The notes under the pieces were generated by a model that was not told the DNA's origin, searched no databases, and was given only the letters and a program-made list of their open reading frames with translations. Shown here piece by piece: positions 18,084 to 26,914 of a stretch of 64,000 nt of DNA (position 1 is its first letter; every line of letters starts with the position of its first letter). The position numbers were made by a program, and so were the translations under genes. This DNA is from a filamentous cyanobacterium ESFC-1 (lineage in GTDB: Bacteria > Cyanobacteriota > Cyanobacteriia > Cyanobacteriales > Spirulinaceae): contig KB904821.1 of NCBI GenBank assembly GCA_000380225.1, positions 3,269,631-3,333,630 of the forward strand, given 5' to 3'.

Positions 18084-18899
18084 ATGACAGTAATTTCAAG
18101 CAGACCTAAAATTGAACCTTATGGTCGCTTTTTGTCGGTTGATGGGAACGGCTATCTTGTGAATGATTGCGGGTTGGATTTGATTGGCGATCGCTGGTTA
18201 GATTTAGTTTTAGCTTGGCAAGAAGTTTGTCTTACAACCTTAAACTCCGATCTCGTTTCCCTTTATTTACGCGGATCGATTCCGAGGGGACTCGCGGTTG
18301 AAGGCTTGTCCGATCTCGATGGGATTGCGATTGTTCGGTCAGAAATTTCTTCTGAGAAACAATTGGCTTTAGAAAGCGTACAAACCGAGTTGCGATCGCG
18401 CTTTCCCTTTTGTACTAAAATCGAAACTCAGACGCTCTCACAAGCCGAAATACTGGCTCCCGGCTCAGATTGGGGCAGATTTCTCAAAATTCAAGGTTTG
18501 AACCTTTACGGCGTTGATTTTATGCCTCAACTTCCCCCGGTTTCTTGGGGAAAGCATCTCATTTCGACTGCTTTTCAACTCGAAGAAGATATCACCCAAA
18601 CCTGTCAGGATATACGGCAATTTCGTTACAGTCGCGATCGCCTCCGTCGTAAATGTGCTTGGTTATCTCGTCGTATCGTGCGATCGGGGTTTGAATTGGT
18701 AATGGAACGCGAACAAGCTTATACTCGCGATCTTTACCCCTGTTATCTCGCCTTTTCTCGTCATTTTCCCGACCAAGAACCCCAAATGCGGCGCTGTCTT
18801 TCTCTCTCACTCAATCCTTCCACGCATCAACCCGCGTTACTCGTTTTTTGGCAAGATTTCGGCAGTTGGCTGGTGGCACAAATCAATGAACAATTATAG
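18084..18899 (+). CDS. Nucleotidyltransferase-fold protein
   Basis: About 271-aa protein with the polymerase-beta-like nucleotidyltransferase signature LRGSIPRGLAVEGLSDLD: a GS turn then the SDLD acidic pair expected to bind metal and nucleotide. The helical C-terminal half (SRDRLRRKCAWLSRRIVRSG) resembles helical domains that follow this fold in small resistance-type or tRNA-type transferases. The substrate is unknown. An in-frame ATG at 17994 would include a dispersed G-rich repeat, so the ATG at 18084 is preferred. Confidence 0.75.
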   Translation: MTVISSRPKIEPYGRFLSVDGNGYLVNDCGLDLIGDRWLDLVLAWQEVCLTTLNSDLVSLYLRGSIPRGLAVEGLSDLDGIAIVRSEISSEKQLALESVQTELRSRFPFCTKIETQTLSQAEILAPGSDWGRFLKIQGLNLYGVDFMPQLPPVSWGKHLISTAFQLEEDITQTCQDIRQFRYSRDRLRRKCAWLSRRIVRSGFELVMEREQAYTRDLYPCYLAFSRHFPDQEPQMRRCLSLSLNPSTHQPALLVFWQDFGSWLVAQINEQL

Positions 18900-18944
18900 T
18901 CCTAATGCCGCGACACTCCTTTAATAACGTCAAGACAAAACCAA

Positions 18945-20102
18945 TCAAGACACTACAGTTAAAACCCCTTCTGTGACTAATTGAGTCAGGAGAGGGGCGA
19001 TCGCGCTATCCCAATCGAGATCGGGGGCGATTTCGGCTAATTCTAATAAAGAAAACCGATCTCGCTCAAAAATCCACTTCAACACATCAATCGCGTCACT
19101 GCGAAAATCTAATTGTTTTGCACCGATTTTGACCCGGATGCTATGGTCAGAAGTCATTTCTAATCTTAGGTGTTGGGTGGGCGATCGCTGCAAGCAAGTT
19201 TCTAAACCCTCCGCAAAGATATCTAACCCCAACTGTTGCGGTAAGGCAAAAGGGGCGATTTCCACTTCATCCGCAAACCAAGCTTGGGCATATTTTTTTA
19301 CCCAAGTTTCGTGGGTTAACTCTTGGGCTAAAGCTTGACCTAAAGCCTGTAAACGCTTCTCTAGGGCTGCGGTGTTGCCATTTTCCCATACAGGTAAATT
19401 TTGCCGCCATTGAGGGCGATCGCGCAATTGTCGTTCTAGCCATTGCAGCCAATCTAACCCCGTCTGACAGCTCATGCCTAGGGTTAAATGAAGAGAGGGG
19501 CGATCGCCACAAGGAACCGCATAATGCCAATGGCCGCGGGGAATATACAACACATCCCCCGGCTTTAAAATCGTTTTAAGATAAGGCGGTTCATCCGGGG
19601 GTAAATCTGTCGCAGAACGACTGTAAGACGAGGGAAACGGTATCGTCTCGCGCAATACAAACCATTCCTTTTCCCCGTCAACCTGCAAAATAATAACGTC
19701 GTGGGTGTCGTAGTGACAATCAAACCCCTGCTCTAAATCCGGCGTACAATACAAATTAACTTGCACCGGATGACCGAGTTCGTAGCGCAAAACCGCCGCT
19801 AATGCTGCAATTTTGGGGTCGAGTTCGTGAACGTGATTGAGAATGAGGGTAGCCCCTTCTTGTAGCTGTTTGCGCCACTCTTTGGGGTTGACTGGGGGTA
19901 AGGTTTCCCCATCGCGGTTAAACCGGATATCGTCGGGATAACGCAATCGATGAAAGTTCAGCAAGTGATTGAATTGCGTCCAGGTAAACCACTCCTGAAA
20001 CTTGGGGGAGGTTTTATTTTGGATCGCGATCGCTTGCTTTTCCCAATATTGACTGAAAAAAGTTTCTACCGTCAGGGGTTCAAGGATTGTGGCTAAATTC
20101 AT
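18945..20102 (-). CDS. JmjC/cupin-4 domain protein (ribosomal oxygenase-like)
   Basis: 385-aa predicted Fe(II)/2-oxoglutarate oxygenase. The metal triad is His130-x-Asp132 (CHYDTHDVIILQ) and His193 (IPRGHWHYA), in the same order as ribosomal oxygenases such as YcfD. A C-terminal helical/winged-helix part follows (about 270-385). The protein target is unknown. The start at 20102 (MNLATILEPL) is chosen over an upstream ATG at 20165 that adds a non-homologous segment. It lies 75 bases downstream of the CNNM-type gene on the same strand, a possible operon. Confidence 0.88.
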   Translation of the reverse strand: MNLATILEPLTVETFFSQYWEKQAIAIQNKTSPKFQEWFTWTQFNHLLNFHRLRYPDDIRFNRDGETLPPVNPKEWRKQLQEGATLILNHVHELDPKIAALAAVLRYELGHPVQVNLYCTPDLEQGFDCHYDTHDVIILQVDGEKEWFVLRETIPFPSSYSRSATDLPPDEPPYLKTILKPGDVLYIPRGHWHYAVPCGDRPSLHLTLGMSCQTGLDWLQWLERQLRDRPQWRQNLPVWENGNTAALEKRLQALGQALAQELTHETWVKKYAQAWFADEVEIAPFALPQQLGLDIFAEGLETCLQRSPTQHLRLEMTSDHSIRVKIGAKQLDFRSDAIDVLKWIFERDRFSLLELAEIAPDLDWDSAIAPLLTQLVTEGVLTVVS

Positions 20103-20177
20103 CGATTGCATTGGTCTCAAAGCTAGAGTCATTACCCATGAAAACAACAATAACCCACAACCCAAGACAACCCAACC

Positions 20178-21662
20178 CTAAGAATCCGGTAAGTCCTCCG
20201 AATAGGGTTCTTCGTCGATAGACTTCCTCTCAGCAGGGGGGAGAATTTCGGGTTCGTCGTGACGATAAATGCGAATTTGATACAAGCGGGGGCCCTCAGC
20301 CGAAACTACCGTTAAATCGAGATTTTCGTAGCGTAGGGTTTCCCCTTGGGTGGGGATTTTCTGGAATTGGTACAGCAAAAAGCCCCCCAAGGTTTGATAC
20401 TCGTCAGTAATCGGTAAATCTAAATCTAGAACCTCGTTGACTTCTTCAAGATTGAGTTGGGCTTCAATTAAAAAGGTGCAATCGTCGAGCATTTGTAAGG
20501 CGACTTCTTCAGGATCGTCAAATTCGCTCCTTTCGCCAATCAACTCATCAATTACGTCCTGACGGGTGATTAAGCCTGCTGTGCCGCCAAATTCATCGAC
20601 AACCATCACCATTTCTAGGTGCGATCGCTGCATCAGGGGTAATAATTCATTCAGGGGCGTAAACTCCGGTACAAAGCGGGCGGGTTTGACCCAAGCTTGA
20701 ATAGAGGTTTCGTGGCTCAGGCTGTTTTGGGCTAAGGGTTTGGCCAGGTTTTTAAAGTCGATAATGCCGCGAATATCGTCGAGGGATTCGCCAATGGCCG
20801 GATAGCGAGAATGGCCGGTTTCGGTGACTTCGGCCAGGAGTTTGGCAAAGGTGGCATTGTGGCCAATATAGCTAATATTGGTGCGGGGAATCATCACCTC
20901 CCCGGCAATGGATTCGCTAAACTCAAAGACGTTATTCAGGAGTTCTCGTTCTTCGGCTTCGAGTCCAGTTGATTCTCGTTCGGTAGCGATCATCATTTGC
21001 AATTCTTCGGGAGTGATACGATTGTACCAACCTTGCCCGACATAACGAATGCCCCCAAAGCGGAGTAACGCCCGCGTTGATTGATTGAGAATCCAGATAA
21101 AGGGGTTAAAAATGCGGGAAATGGCTAAACTTGGCGGCCCGAGAAATTTAGCTAACTGTTCGGAATACATCAACGCTACGGATTTCGGGCAGAGTTCACC
21201 GAGGACGATTTGTAAATAGGCGATCGCGAAAAAGGCAATCGGAATCGCCAGAGAATGGGTAAAACTCTGTTCGAGGGAAGGTGGGAGAGATAGAGAACGA
21301 ATCCCCTGCATTAACACAACGGCGATCGTACTTTCGCCAATCCAACCGAGGGCTAAACTCGACAGGGTAATACCGATTTGTGTCGTAGACAGCAAGCGTT
21401 CGATGCTGCGTTGGAGAGATTGGACGGTTTGGGCTTGTAAGTCTCCTGCTTCGACTAACTGATTAATGCGCGATCGCCGTACCGAAACCATGGAAAATTC
21501 GGCGGTGACAAAAAAGGCATTAATGGCAATCAGCAGAAAGACTGACAGCAAGCGCAACCCGATATCGGAAAGCGTCAACGCCGAATCGAAGGGAACTCGA
21601 CTCAAAGACAGAATTTCCCGATTTAATCCTAAGAACTCACTTAAACTGACCATGCACGCCAT
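20178..21662 (-). CDS. CNNM/HlyC-CorC family membrane protein
   Basis: 494-aa membrane protein annotated in databases as hemolysin family, now thought to act in divalent cation transport. Domains in order: DUF21/CNNM transmembrane region (about 25-205, with FFVTAEFSMVSVRRSRI), a CBS pair (about 220-350; EVMIPRTNISYI and MVMVVDEFGGTAGLITRQDVI) and the CorC_HlyC C-terminal domain (about 365-455; LDLDLPITDEYQTLGGFLL). A second start at 21653 is possible. It is likely cotranscribed with the JmjC gene. Confidence 0.92.
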   Translation of the reverse strand: MACMVSLSEFLGLNREILSLSRVPFDSALTLSDIGLRLLSVFLLIAINAFFVTAEFSMVSVRRSRINQLVEAGDLQAQTVQSLQRSIERLLSTTQIGITLSSLALGWIGESTIAVVLMQGIRSLSLPPSLEQSFTHSLAIPIAFFAIAYLQIVLGELCPKSVALMYSEQLAKFLGPPSLAISRIFNPFIWILNQSTRALLRFGGIRYVGQGWYNRITPEELQMMIATERESTGLEAEERELLNNVFEFSESIAGEVMIPRTNISYIGHNATFAKLLAEVTETGHSRYPAIGESLDDIRGIIDFKNLAKPLAQNSLSHETSIQAWVKPARFVPEFTPLNELLPLMQRSHLEMVMVVDEFGGTAGLITRQDVIDELIGERSEFDDPEEVALQMLDDCTFLIEAQLNLEEVNEVLDLDLPITDEYQTLGGFLLYQFQKIPTQGETLRYENLDLTVVSAEGPRLYQIRIYRHDEPEILPPAERKSIDEEPYSEDLPDS

Positions 21663-21705
21663 TAATTGAGCGACTTCTGACCAAAAGCGCCGCCGCCGCC
21701 CCCAT

Positions 21706-22404
21706 TTACCTCACAACAGGAATTTTCGGTAAACTGAGTTGCAGCCTTTGGTCAGGATAATCTGTCAGACTGAGGGAGAGTTGTTCGGTATCTTCAATCA
21801 AAGCCATGGGGATTTTAATTTCCCCGGAAAAACGCTCTCCCGTCGCGGGTAACTCTCCGGGCAGACCATTGGTTGTGGCGCTGAGGCTGCGGCCTTGTTC
21901 GTCTTTGATATCTAGAAAACTATACAAAAAACGCACCGCGCGATCGCCATCGTTGGTTAAATTCACTTCGAGCAATAACGAACCATCCCCTTCGCTGGCA
22001 TTGAGAACTTCTAAGGTAATGCCCGAATCCTCAGCTTCTAGGGGCCAATTCCCTGAGTCTGAAGACCGGTTGGCCGCCACTTCTTGAACTTGATTGCCTT
22101 CGTCTTCTTCGGGTTCAATAAAGCTTTGAGAACTTTGCTCCTCGGCTTGGTTGCCCCCTTCTTCTTGCTCGCGGATATAAACTTTAACGTTTTTAATAAT
22201 TTCTTCTTCTTTGAGCAGTGATAATTCTTGAGGGTCGGAACTTTCTTTTCCCGTTAACTTTTTCGTCGGGCTAGTATCCGGTTGAGTCACGCCTTTAAGC
22301 GCCTCGTAGCCCATCATATAGCTCCACACCCCACTTACCGCCCCCGCACCAATCATGGCGACGAGCAGAACGAACGTTAGCGCTACCGTTGAATTGAGTT
22401 TCAT
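21706..22404 (-). CDS. Membrane-anchored or exported protein, unknown function
   Basis: 232 aa: N-terminal hydrophobic segment (TVALTFVLLVAMIGAGAVSG), a long acidic Glu/Ser-rich linker (about 60-120) and a C-terminal beta domain (about 125-230; GSLLLEVNLTNDGDRAVRFLYS) that looks like an Ig-like or DUF4352-type fold. Family assignment is uncertain. It lies 43 bases upstream of the CNNM-type gene on the same strand. Confidence 0.7.
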   Translation of the reverse strand: MKLNSTVALTFVLLVAMIGAGAVSGVWSYMMGYEALKGVTQPDTSPTKKLTGKESSDPQELSLLKEEEIIKNVKVYIREQEEGGNQAEEQSSQSFIEPEEDEGNQVQEVAANRSSDSGNWPLEAEDSGITLEVLNASEGDGSLLLEVNLTNDGDRAVRFLYSFLDIKDEQGRSLSATTNGLPGELPATGERFSGEIKIPMALIEDTEQLSLSLTDYPDQRLQLSLPKIPVVR

Positions 22405-22629
22405 AAAATCAGATTGTTACCACAAACGCGATCGCTCATCAAATCTTGAATGAAGTCAGTGTAACAAATTCAGTCATTCCTAACGCTTATCCGGAAAAGT
22501 TCACCGTCTGCGGCTGCAACTTCTGAAAAATTCCCTTGCCCATCTCGCGCTCGTTCGGGGGTTCGAGTTATAATAAGAACTCGGAAATTGAGTGCTTGTT
22601 CTAACTCAAACACCAAATTTCCCCTAAAA

Positions 22630-22702
22630 CCAGGGTTGGCCGAGCGGTTTAGGCAGCGAACTCATAATTCGCCCCAGGCAGGTTCAACTCCTGCACCCTG
22701 GA
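22630..22702 (+). tRNA. tRNA with CAT anticodon (probably Met)
   Basis: A complete 73-nt cloverleaf. The acceptor stem CCAGGGT pairs with ACCCTGG. The anticodon stem GCGAA/TTCGC encloses CTCATAA (anticodon CAT), and the T-arm is GCAGG-TTCAACT-CCTGC. The discriminator is A and no CCA is encoded. CAT could be elongator Met or, after lysidine modification, Ile; elongator Met is the more likely call, and the initiator is less likely because the acceptor stem begins with a C-G pair. Confidence 0.95.
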
Positions 22703-22716
22703 CTTTTCCTACCTTT

Positions 22717-23166
22717 TTAGCGTAGGGGTTCGACTTCAAAAATAAACTCGCTTCCCGGTAATGCCGGAGCCGTCCCAAAGTAAGCCGGGGAAGTCAGCAG
22801 CGATTCATCAAAGGGATTGGGTAAGTCGGGGGTGCGTAAAATCGGGCCGCTGGCCACTTGTTCGCGCATTAAGGTTTCGTATAATTCGTGAACGTTTCTA
22901 GCATCCCGCGCAATGCCAATTTCCGGGTAAGAAGGTAAGCCAAACCAACTTTGTACCGGACTGTAGATGCGGTTGCGGTCAAAACTATCTCCTGACCAGC
23001 CTGATAAATCATCATCAAATACATCGGGGATGTATTGGGGTGCGACTAACTCAAAGGGCGTGGCATAAGGAGTCACATAGATTTGGGCGATCGCGCCCCC
23101 AACCCCTACACTGGATACGGTGGCGATTGTCGCGATCGCGCCTAAACTGCGAATCGACTTCAACAT
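22717..23166 (-). CDS. Secreted protein of unknown function
   Basis: 149-aa protein with a signal peptide (MLKSIRSLGAIATIATVSSV, cleavage near AIAQ) and an acidic, Pro/Tyr-rich mature part (ATPFELVAPQYIPDVFDDD). No domain is recognised. The ATG at 23166 is preferred over 23241 because it places the signal at the terminus and leaves about 100 bases for a divergent control region with pyrE. Confidence 0.68.
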   Translation of the reverse strand: MLKSIRSLGAIATIATVSSVGVGGAIAQIYVTPYATPFELVAPQYIPDVFDDDLSGWSGDSFDRNRIYSPVQSWFGLPSYPEIGIARDARNVHELYETLMREQVASGPILRTPDLPNPFDESLLTSPAYFGTAPALPGSEFIFEVEPLR

Positions 23167-23267
23167 AGCGTTTGTTGGTTCGTAAAAGTTGCCTTCAATC
23201 TTATCTAAATCTTGCGCGATCGCGCTCTCGCGGTCAAGCATCTTTCTTCTTAATTTGCCTCAACATC

Positions 23268-23864
23268 ATGAATCAATCGGTTGCTTCGTCTTCTTCTTCT
23301 CTCGAAACCCAACGCCAAAATCTCCTCGATCTCCTTGTCCAACACGCCTACAAAGAAGGGGATTTCGTCCTTTCCTCCGGTCAACCCAGCACCTATTACA
23401 TTAACGGCAAACAAGTCACCCTACGAGCCGATGGAGCGCTGCTCGTCGGGCGTTTAATCTTGGCCATGTTACCGGAAAATACCGCCGCCGTTGCCGGTTT
23501 AACCCTCGGTGCAGACCCGATTGTAACTGCCGTTAGCGTTGTTTCTGCTTTAGAAAATCGCCCCATCCCGGCGTTAATCGTCCGTAAAGAAGCCAAAGGA
23601 CACGGTACAAAAGCCTATATCGAAGGGCCGAGTTTAGCCCCGGATGCGGAAGTGGTGGTGTTAGAAGATGTGGTCACGACCGGACGCTCGGCTATGTTAG
23701 CCGTAGAGCGTTTGCGCGATGCCGGTTATAGGGTTAATCGTATTATTTCCCTCGTCGATCGCCAACAAGGAGGAGCCGAGTTTTACCAATCGCAAAATTT
23801 AGCCTTTGATGCGATTTTCAATATCTCCGATTTACAGAAACGCTATCAAACCAAAACCCAGTGA
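23268..23864 (+). CDS. pyrE: Orotate phosphoribosyltransferase
   Basis: Converts orotate and PRPP to orotidine monophosphate, step five of pyrimidine synthesis. The 198-aa protein shows FVLSSGQPSTYYINGK at the N-terminus and the PRPP-binding signature VVVLEDVVTTGRSA. The ATG at 23268 gives the normal family length; upstream in-frame codons would overlap the divergent gene. carA (30190) belongs to the same pathway but is not linked to it. Confidence 0.95.
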   Translation: MNQSVASSSSSLETQRQNLLDLLVQHAYKEGDFVLSSGQPSTYYINGKQVTLRADGALLVGRLILAMLPENTAAVAGLTLGADPIVTAVSVVSALENRPIPALIVRKEAKGHGTKAYIEGPSLAPDAEVVVLEDVVTTGRSAMLAVERLRDAGYRVNRIISLVDRQQGGAEFYQSQNLAFDAIFNISDLQKRYQTKTQ

Positions 23865-24033
23865 AATCGGCTTGCATGGACTCAGGAATTTAAGTAAATG
23901 TACTGAACTTAATTGAAGTTACTGTGAAGCCAAAAGAGCTATGTTAGCCTGGGGGAGTCAGTGAGAAAGTTCGGGCAGAATAAACTTCTAAGAAATGATT
24001 GTCTACATTTTGGTTAAGTTTATTGAAAACTGC

Positions 24034-24064
24034 TTGACAACTGAATTGATTTTCGCGAAATAAT
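24034..24064 (+). promoter_or_regulatory. Possible promoter of the binding-protein/histidine-kinase unit
   Basis: A consensus TTGACA at 24034-24039 is followed after 17-19 bases by AAATAAT-like sequence at 24058-24064. The -10 match is only fair. If used, transcription would start near the ATG at 24071 and favour translation from 24122. Confidence 0.35.
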
Positions 24065-24121
24065 TGCACGATGCGGTTAATTTGTACTCAATTTGTCACA
24101 ATTTTTCCTCTAAAAAAAATA

Positions 24122-25141
24122 ATGTTCAGTTGGCTATTAGTCCCCCTCAAAGCGCGAAAAATGCTAGTCTTAGGGGCGATCGCGCTGTGGGCGAGTATCT
24201 GGATTCATGGTTGTAGCAGCTTTTCGCAAACATTACAACCGTTACGCATTGGTATTAGTAGCTGGCCGGGTTTTGATGTGGTGCTTTATGCCCAAGAAGC
24301 GGGTTTATTTGAACAGCGAGGGCTAGAGGTAGAGTTGGTGCGGTTTGAAAGCCAACAAGACTCCATGCGAGCCATGATGCGGGGGTCGCTTGATGCTGCC
24401 TTTAGTGCTTTGTGGGACACCATGCAAGTCGATCCCACCAGTGACAGTCCGGTTTTTATTATGGTGACTAATGTATCTTGGGGTTCAGATGGTATTGTCG
24501 CCACACCTGAGATTAAATCAGTCGAAGATTTAGCAGGAAAAACCGTGGGGGCCAAACTCGGAACCATCGAACATTTAATCTTTTTAGAAGCCTTAAAGTT
24601 ACACGGCGTTAATCCTGACCAGATTAAACTTGACAATGTATTACAACAAGTAGGGGTTCAAAAACTCAAACAAGGTCAACTGGATGCTTCTGTGACTTGG
24701 GAACCCTTGTTAAGTCAAATTGCCGAAGATATTAATGGTAATATTATTTTTACCACCCAAGAAGTTGATAGTTTGGTAATTGATGGTTTGACTTCGCGAC
24801 AAAGTACTATTACCGAAAAAGAACAAGAATTTAAGCAGTTTATCTTGGCGTGGTTCGATTTGATCCAAGCCATTGAAACCCAACCTGAAACCGTATTTGA
24901 AGTTGTAGCCGCACAACTCAACCAAAATCCCGAAGATTTTGCCAGCGATTATGCCGGACTGAAAAAAGGTGATATTACTCTAAATGAAGCCATGTTTGCC
25001 GAAAATGGTCGCCTCAGCCAAGCGAGTCAAGCCATGACTGCATTACTCAAAAAAGACCCCCGTCACGGTCGAGTTGTGCGCGAAGACGTAGAGATTAACC
25101 GCGATCCGGTTACGGAGGCGATCGCCCAGTGGAAACCATGA
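24122..25141 (+). CDS. NMT1/SsuA-like substrate-binding lipoprotein
   Basis: About 339-aa predicted lipoprotein. The signal MLVLGAIALWASIWIHG ends at Cys31 (lipobox-like WIHGC). The mature domain is the periplasmic-binding type II fold of nitrate/sulfonate/taurine/thiamine-precursor receptors: LRIGISSWPGFDVVLYAQEAG, the ligand-pocket region FESQQDSMRAMMRGSLDAAF, and VGAKLGTIEHLIFLEAL. No ABC permease or ATPase gene is adjacent. Instead its TGA overlaps the ATG of a histidine kinase (ATGA at 25138-25141), implying the pair works together, probably with this protein as a sensor subunit. An ATG at 24071 is an alternative start. Confidence 0.87.
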   Translation: MFSWLLVPLKARKMLVLGAIALWASIWIHGCSSFSQTLQPLRIGISSWPGFDVVLYAQEAGLFEQRGLEVELVRFESQQDSMRAMMRGSLDAAFSALWDTMQVDPTSDSPVFIMVTNVSWGSDGIVATPEIKSVEDLAGKTVGAKLGTIEHLIFLEALKLHGVNPDQIKLDNVLQQVGVQKLKQGQLDASVTWEPLLSQIAEDINGNIIFTTQEVDSLVIDGLTSRQSTITEKEQEFKQFILAWFDLIQAIETQPETVFEVVAAQLNQNPEDFASDYAGLKKGDITLNEAMFAENGRLSQASQAMTALLKKDPRHGRVVREDVEINRDPVTEAIAQWKP

Positions 25142-26829
25142 AGACCCATTACGATTTATCCTCATTTTTCAAACGTTGGAGTCGTCGCTTTCAGAAACGC
25201 GATCGCAGCTTATCGCGACAGTTATTAACCGGACTCGGAATTGCTGTAGTAACCGTGGGTTATGGAGTATTTTGGGTCAGTCACGAACTCACTGAAGCCG
25301 ATTTAGAAAAGCAAGTGGAAGAACGAGCGAGATCGATTGTGCGATCGCTCGAATTTGCCACCGAAGGCTTGATCGAACTCGATAATACCGTAGTTTTACA
25401 GAGAGTTGTCCAAAATTACGCCACCCTCGATGCCGTTGAAGAAATCACCATCCTCAATCCAGAGGGTGAGATATTAGCCCACAATCAGACCAGGGCGTTG
25501 CAGCAAACTTACCAAGACCTACACCCAGAATTAACCAAACTGTGGCAAGAAGCGTCACAAAACGGCTCAGAAACCACTGTAACCATAAATGTTGAAGGAA
25601 AAGACGTTTTGGTTCAAATGATGCCCTTTAACAGCGTTTTATTTGGAGCTTCGGGTCAACGGGGAGTCGCGATCGCGATTATGGATTTAGAGGAAATGCA
25701 CCAAGACATCCACGCCACCTTTTGGACGGTTTTGGTGGTCTTATTATTAGGTTTAGTCGCCATTGTGGGCTGGATGTGGCTTCTCCTGGAACAATTGGTT
25801 TTACACCCCATACATCGCCTGAATTCCGCCGTAGCAGAAGGAGGAGAAGAACGATTCCAGTTACCCGCTTCCCTTCCTGATAATGAAATTGGCTTTTTAG
25901 CCCGTACCTTTGCGCGGGTATTTAGGCAACGATCCGCCGTCGAACAAGCCTTGCGGGAAAGCGAAACCAGCGAACGCCAAAAAACCGAAAAGCTCAAGCA
26001 AACTTTAACCGAATTGCAGCAAACTCAAGCCCAACTGATCCAAACCGAAAAAATGTCGAGTTTGGGTCAACTCGTCGCTGGAGTCGCTCACGAAATCAAT
26101 AATCCTGTCGGATTTATTCACGGTAATATTACCCACACCCAGGAATATGTAGACGACCTCATGACCATCATCGCGGCCTATCAAACCGCTTATCCTCATC
26201 CTGGGGTTGAGGTAGAGGATACCCTAGAGGAAGTGGATTTTGAGTTTTTAAAAGAAGATTTCCCCAGACTGCTCAAATCCATGCGGTTTGGTACGCAGCG
26301 CATCCGCGAAATTGTCATTTCCCTGCGTACTTTTTCCCGCTTAGATGAAGCCGAACTCAAAGACATTACCCTGCGCGAGAATATTGATAGTGCTTTGACC
26401 ATTTTGCAGCATCGCCTCAAAAAGACGGCATTCGGCATTGAAGTGATTAAAGATTATGCTGCCATTCCGCCTCTTTATTGTTATCCGGGGCCGCTTAATC
26501 AAGTGTTTATGAACTTGCTCAGTAATGCCATTGATGCTTTAGAAAGTGCCGAAGTAGAATCGCCGCAAATCTGTATTCGCACCGAGAAAAAGAGCGATCG
26601 CACTGTGGCCATTCATATTGCTGATAATGGTCTGGGAATGTCGCCCGATGTGAAAGCCAAGCTGTTTGAACCCTTTTTTACCACCAAGCCTGTGGGCAAA
26701 GGAACGGGGTTGGGTTTAGCCATTAGTTATCAAATTGTGGTAGAACGCCACCAAGGACGCTTATCTTGTCATTCAGAGTTGGGTCAGGGAACGGAATTTG
26801 TGCTTGAAATTCCGACAGATTTGGCTTGA
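25138..26829 (+). CDS. Membrane sensor histidine kinase
   Basis: 563 aa. Layout: TM1 (about 27-48, LLTGLGIAVVTVGYGVFWVS), extracytoplasmic domain (about 49-190), TM2 (about 196-218, FWTVLVVLLLGLVAIVGWMW), HAMP (LVLHPIHRLNSAV), a coiled coil, HisKA with phospho-acceptor His318 (VAHEINNP), and an HATPase domain with N-box NLLSNAIDAL, G1 DNGLGMS, F-box FEPFFTT and G2 GKGTGLGL. No receiver domain or response-regulator gene is adjacent. Translation is coupled to the binding protein; the sensed ligand is unknown. A GTG at 25129 is a less likely start. Confidence 0.93.
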   Translation: MKTHYDLSSFFKRWSRRFQKRDRSLSRQLLTGLGIAVVTVGYGVFWVSHELTEADLEKQVEERARSIVRSLEFATEGLIELDNTVVLQRVVQNYATLDAVEEITILNPEGEILAHNQTRALQQTYQDLHPELTKLWQEASQNGSETTVTINVEGKDVLVQMMPFNSVLFGASGQRGVAIAIMDLEEMHQDIHATFWTVLVVLLLGLVAIVGWMWLLLEQLVLHPIHRLNSAVAEGGEERFQLPASLPDNEIGFLARTFARVFRQRSAVEQALRESETSERQKTEKLKQTLTELQQTQAQLIQTEKMSSLGQLVAGVAHEINNPVGFIHGNITHTQEYVDDLMTIIAAYQTAYPHPGVEVEDTLEEVDFEFLKEDFPRLLKSMRFGTQRIREIVISLRTFSRLDEAELKDITLRENIDSALTILQHRLKKTAFGIEVIKDYAAIPPLYCYPGPLNQVFMNLLSNAIDALESAEVESPQICIRTEKKSDRTVAIHIADNGLGMSPDVKAKLFEPFFTTKPVGKGTGLGLAISYQIVVERHQGRLSCHSELGQGTEFVLEIPTDLA

Positions 26830-26914
26830 AGCATCAAAGGATCAACGACCAATGACCAACAACCCACAAAACTTGAGCTAAACTGGCGTTATCGATAGGA
26901 ATGGTAAGCACATT

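Noticed and set aside
24071-24121. Upstream ATG for the binding protein
   Set aside because: It would place 17 extra residues before the signal and overlaps the likely transcription start; it is kept only as an alternative.
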